Source of the DNA: an archaeon
Lineage (GTDB): Archaea; Iainarchaeota; Iainarchaeia; Iainarchaeales; Iainarchaeaceae
DNA length: 5,214 bases
Direction of reading: 5' to 3'
Assembly: GCA_005239615.1 (NCBI GenBank)
Contig: SBBR01000053.1
Span: 1-5,214, forward strand
Part shown: positions 4,313 to 5,214 of the stretch, piece by piece
How the letters are laid out: every line of letters begins with the position of its first letter
Numbering within the stretch: the first letter of the stretch is position 1
Made by a program: the position numbers and the translations under genes
The notes under the pieces: generated by a model
The model's input: the letters and a program-made list of their open reading frames with translations, nothing else
What the model was told of the DNA's origin: nothing
The model's database searches: none

Positions 4313-5214
4313 ATGAAACAGGAAATGCTTAAATGGAAACTGCTGGCTCCGGCAATGCTCTTGATTGTGGCACTAATTTTTGCAGGGTGCACCTCGACAA
4401 ACAAAATCACTGCAGATACAGAAAACGTGAAAACAAATTTTGATGCACTTGGCAACATACAGGCCACACAAACAATAGACTTGAATACGGGCGACAGGTA
4501 TTCTTTGTCAGCAAACCCTGTGAAGAGGCAAATAAGCGGAAACACGATTATGGCTTATGCCTACAACAACCAATCACCAGGCCCGATTTTGAAAGTAAAA
4601 CAGGGCGATAGCATTTACATAGACTTCAAGAATAACTTGGGTGAGCCAACTACTGTGCACTGGCATGGCTTGCGCTTGGAAAACAGGTTTGACGGCGTGC
4701 CTGATGTTACCCAAAAAGAGGTCCCGCCCGGAGGCTCGTTCGAGTATAAACTTGATTTCCCGGATGCTGGCCTGTTCTGGTATCATCCCCATGTTCGGGA
4801 GGACAAGCAGCAGGAGTTCGGGTTGTATGGGGCAATTCTGGTGGAGCCAAAAGAAAATGGGGACGATATGGCGAAGGAAATAATCGTGCTTGACGACATT
4901 CTCATTGAAAATGGGGCAATGGTTCCTTTTGAGGAAAAGGCAACAAACTTTGCAATAATGGGAAGATACGGCAACACTTACTTGTTGAATGGAAAGACAG
5001 ATTACGAATTAGCTATTCCGACAGAAAAGCCTGTCAGGTTGTACATTTTAAATGCTTCCAACGTCAGGCCATTCGCATTTGCAATTGAGAATGTCCGGTT
5101 AAAAGTTCTTGGCGGTGATGTTGGGATGTTCGAGAAACCTTTTTGGGCCGACAGCGTTACGCTTGGGCCTTCCGCGCGCGCAATACTGGAGTTTTTTATT
5201 GCAAAACCGGGCAA
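4313..5214 (+). CDS. Multicopper oxidase lipoprotein, 3' end beyond the window
   Basis: The gene is open from ATG 4313 to the right edge, giving about 300 residues of a protein that should be longer. It opens with a signal peptide and a lipobox LIFAGC (Cys26), so it is probably a lipid-anchored extracytoplasmic protein. The first cupredoxin domain follows, with GPILKVKQGDSI (90-101), the copper ligand motif HWHG (116-119), DGVPDVTQ, PPGGSFEYKLDFPDAGLFWYHPH with HPH at 158-160, and GLYGAILVEP. HWH and HPH supply ligands for the type 2/type 3 copper cluster. A second cupredoxin-like domain begins near residue 185. The C-terminal type 1 copper motif (HCH type) must lie past the edge and cannot be checked. 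The enzyme should oxidise a substrate (cuprous ion, a metal or a phenol) with oxygen. A GAGGGG site (4298-4303) lies 9 nt before the start. Confidence 0.94.
   Translation, partial: MKQEMLKWKLLAPAMLLIVALIFAGCTSTNKITADTENVKTNFDALGNIQATQTIDLNTGDRYSLSANPVKRQISGNTIMAYAYNNQSPGPILKVKQGDSIYIDFKNNLGEPTTVHWHGLRLENRFDGVPDVTQKEVPPGGSFEYKLDFPDAGLFWYHPHVREDKQQEFGLYGAILVEPKENGDDMAKEIIVLDDILIENGAMVPFEEKATNFAIMGRYGNTYLLNGKTDYELAIPTEKPVRLYILNASNVRPFAFAIENVRLKVLGGDVGMFEKPFWADSVTLGPSARAILEFFIAKPG

Noticed and set aside
4171..4545. Minus-strand open frame of 124 codons
   Set aside because: It is antisense to the start of the multicopper oxidase, which has a lipobox and copper motifs in the other direction.
4574..4977. 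Several short frames on both strands
   Set aside because: All are shadows of the multicopper oxidase reading frame.
1..5214. CRISPR array, insertion sequence or transposase
   Set aside because: No regularly spaced repeats, terminal inverted repeats or transposase motifs were seen.

Overview
This window looks archaeal. Promoters are TATA boxes about 25-30 bases from leaderless or nearly leaderless starts (around 719-728 and 1738-1745). Internal operon genes carry GGTG(A/G) or GGAG ribosome-binding sites, and genes are small and tightly packed with ATGA stop/start overlaps. The many short membrane proteins, the single-membrane logic (a lipoprotein multicopper oxidase and an anchored DsbA-like protein) and the moderate GC content suggest a small-genome archaeon, perhaps of the DPANN type. 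The exact lineage cannot be fixed from the sequence alone.

Layout. Positions 1-151 hold no gene I can name. Two minus-strand operons follow. The first (690 to 152) encodes a YHS-domain protein with a DPVCGM motif and a DUF2933-type His-rich membrane protein. The second (1715 to 819) encodes a four-helix membrane protein with an intramembrane CPIC motif and a DUF302 protein. A divergent plus-strand operon starts at 1771. It encodes a single-helix anchored protein, a 12-codon minigene and a membrane-anchored DsbA-like thiol oxidoreductase (CPFC), and it ends in a clear stem-loop plus T-run terminator at 2922-2950. The last plus-strand operon starts at 2983. It encodes a second four-helix protein with a CPAC motif, a membrane-anchored His/Cys-rich protein (HWH, HLHDD, FHIEG), a 63-residue single-helix protein, and a multicopper oxidase lipoprotein that runs off the right edge. 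That oxidase is the largest gene in the window.

How the genes fit together. The cluster combines extracytoplasmic thiol chemistry (DsbA-like protein, two CPxC membrane proteins) with likely copper handling (multicopper oxidase, YHS, DUF2933, His-rich ectodomain). DUF302 is a further redox or metal associate. My inference is a cell-surface copper and disulfide module that supplies copper to, and oxidatively matures, the multicopper oxidase, or that protects the cell from copper. The two CPxC membrane proteins share the same topology, look paralogous and have no function I recognise. They are the best candidate for something undescribed here.

Notable regulatory structure: one palindromic ATTTAAAT element appears to serve both divergent operons, and a TCCGAAA direct repeat at 11-bp pitch sits just upstream of the YHS operon's TATA box.
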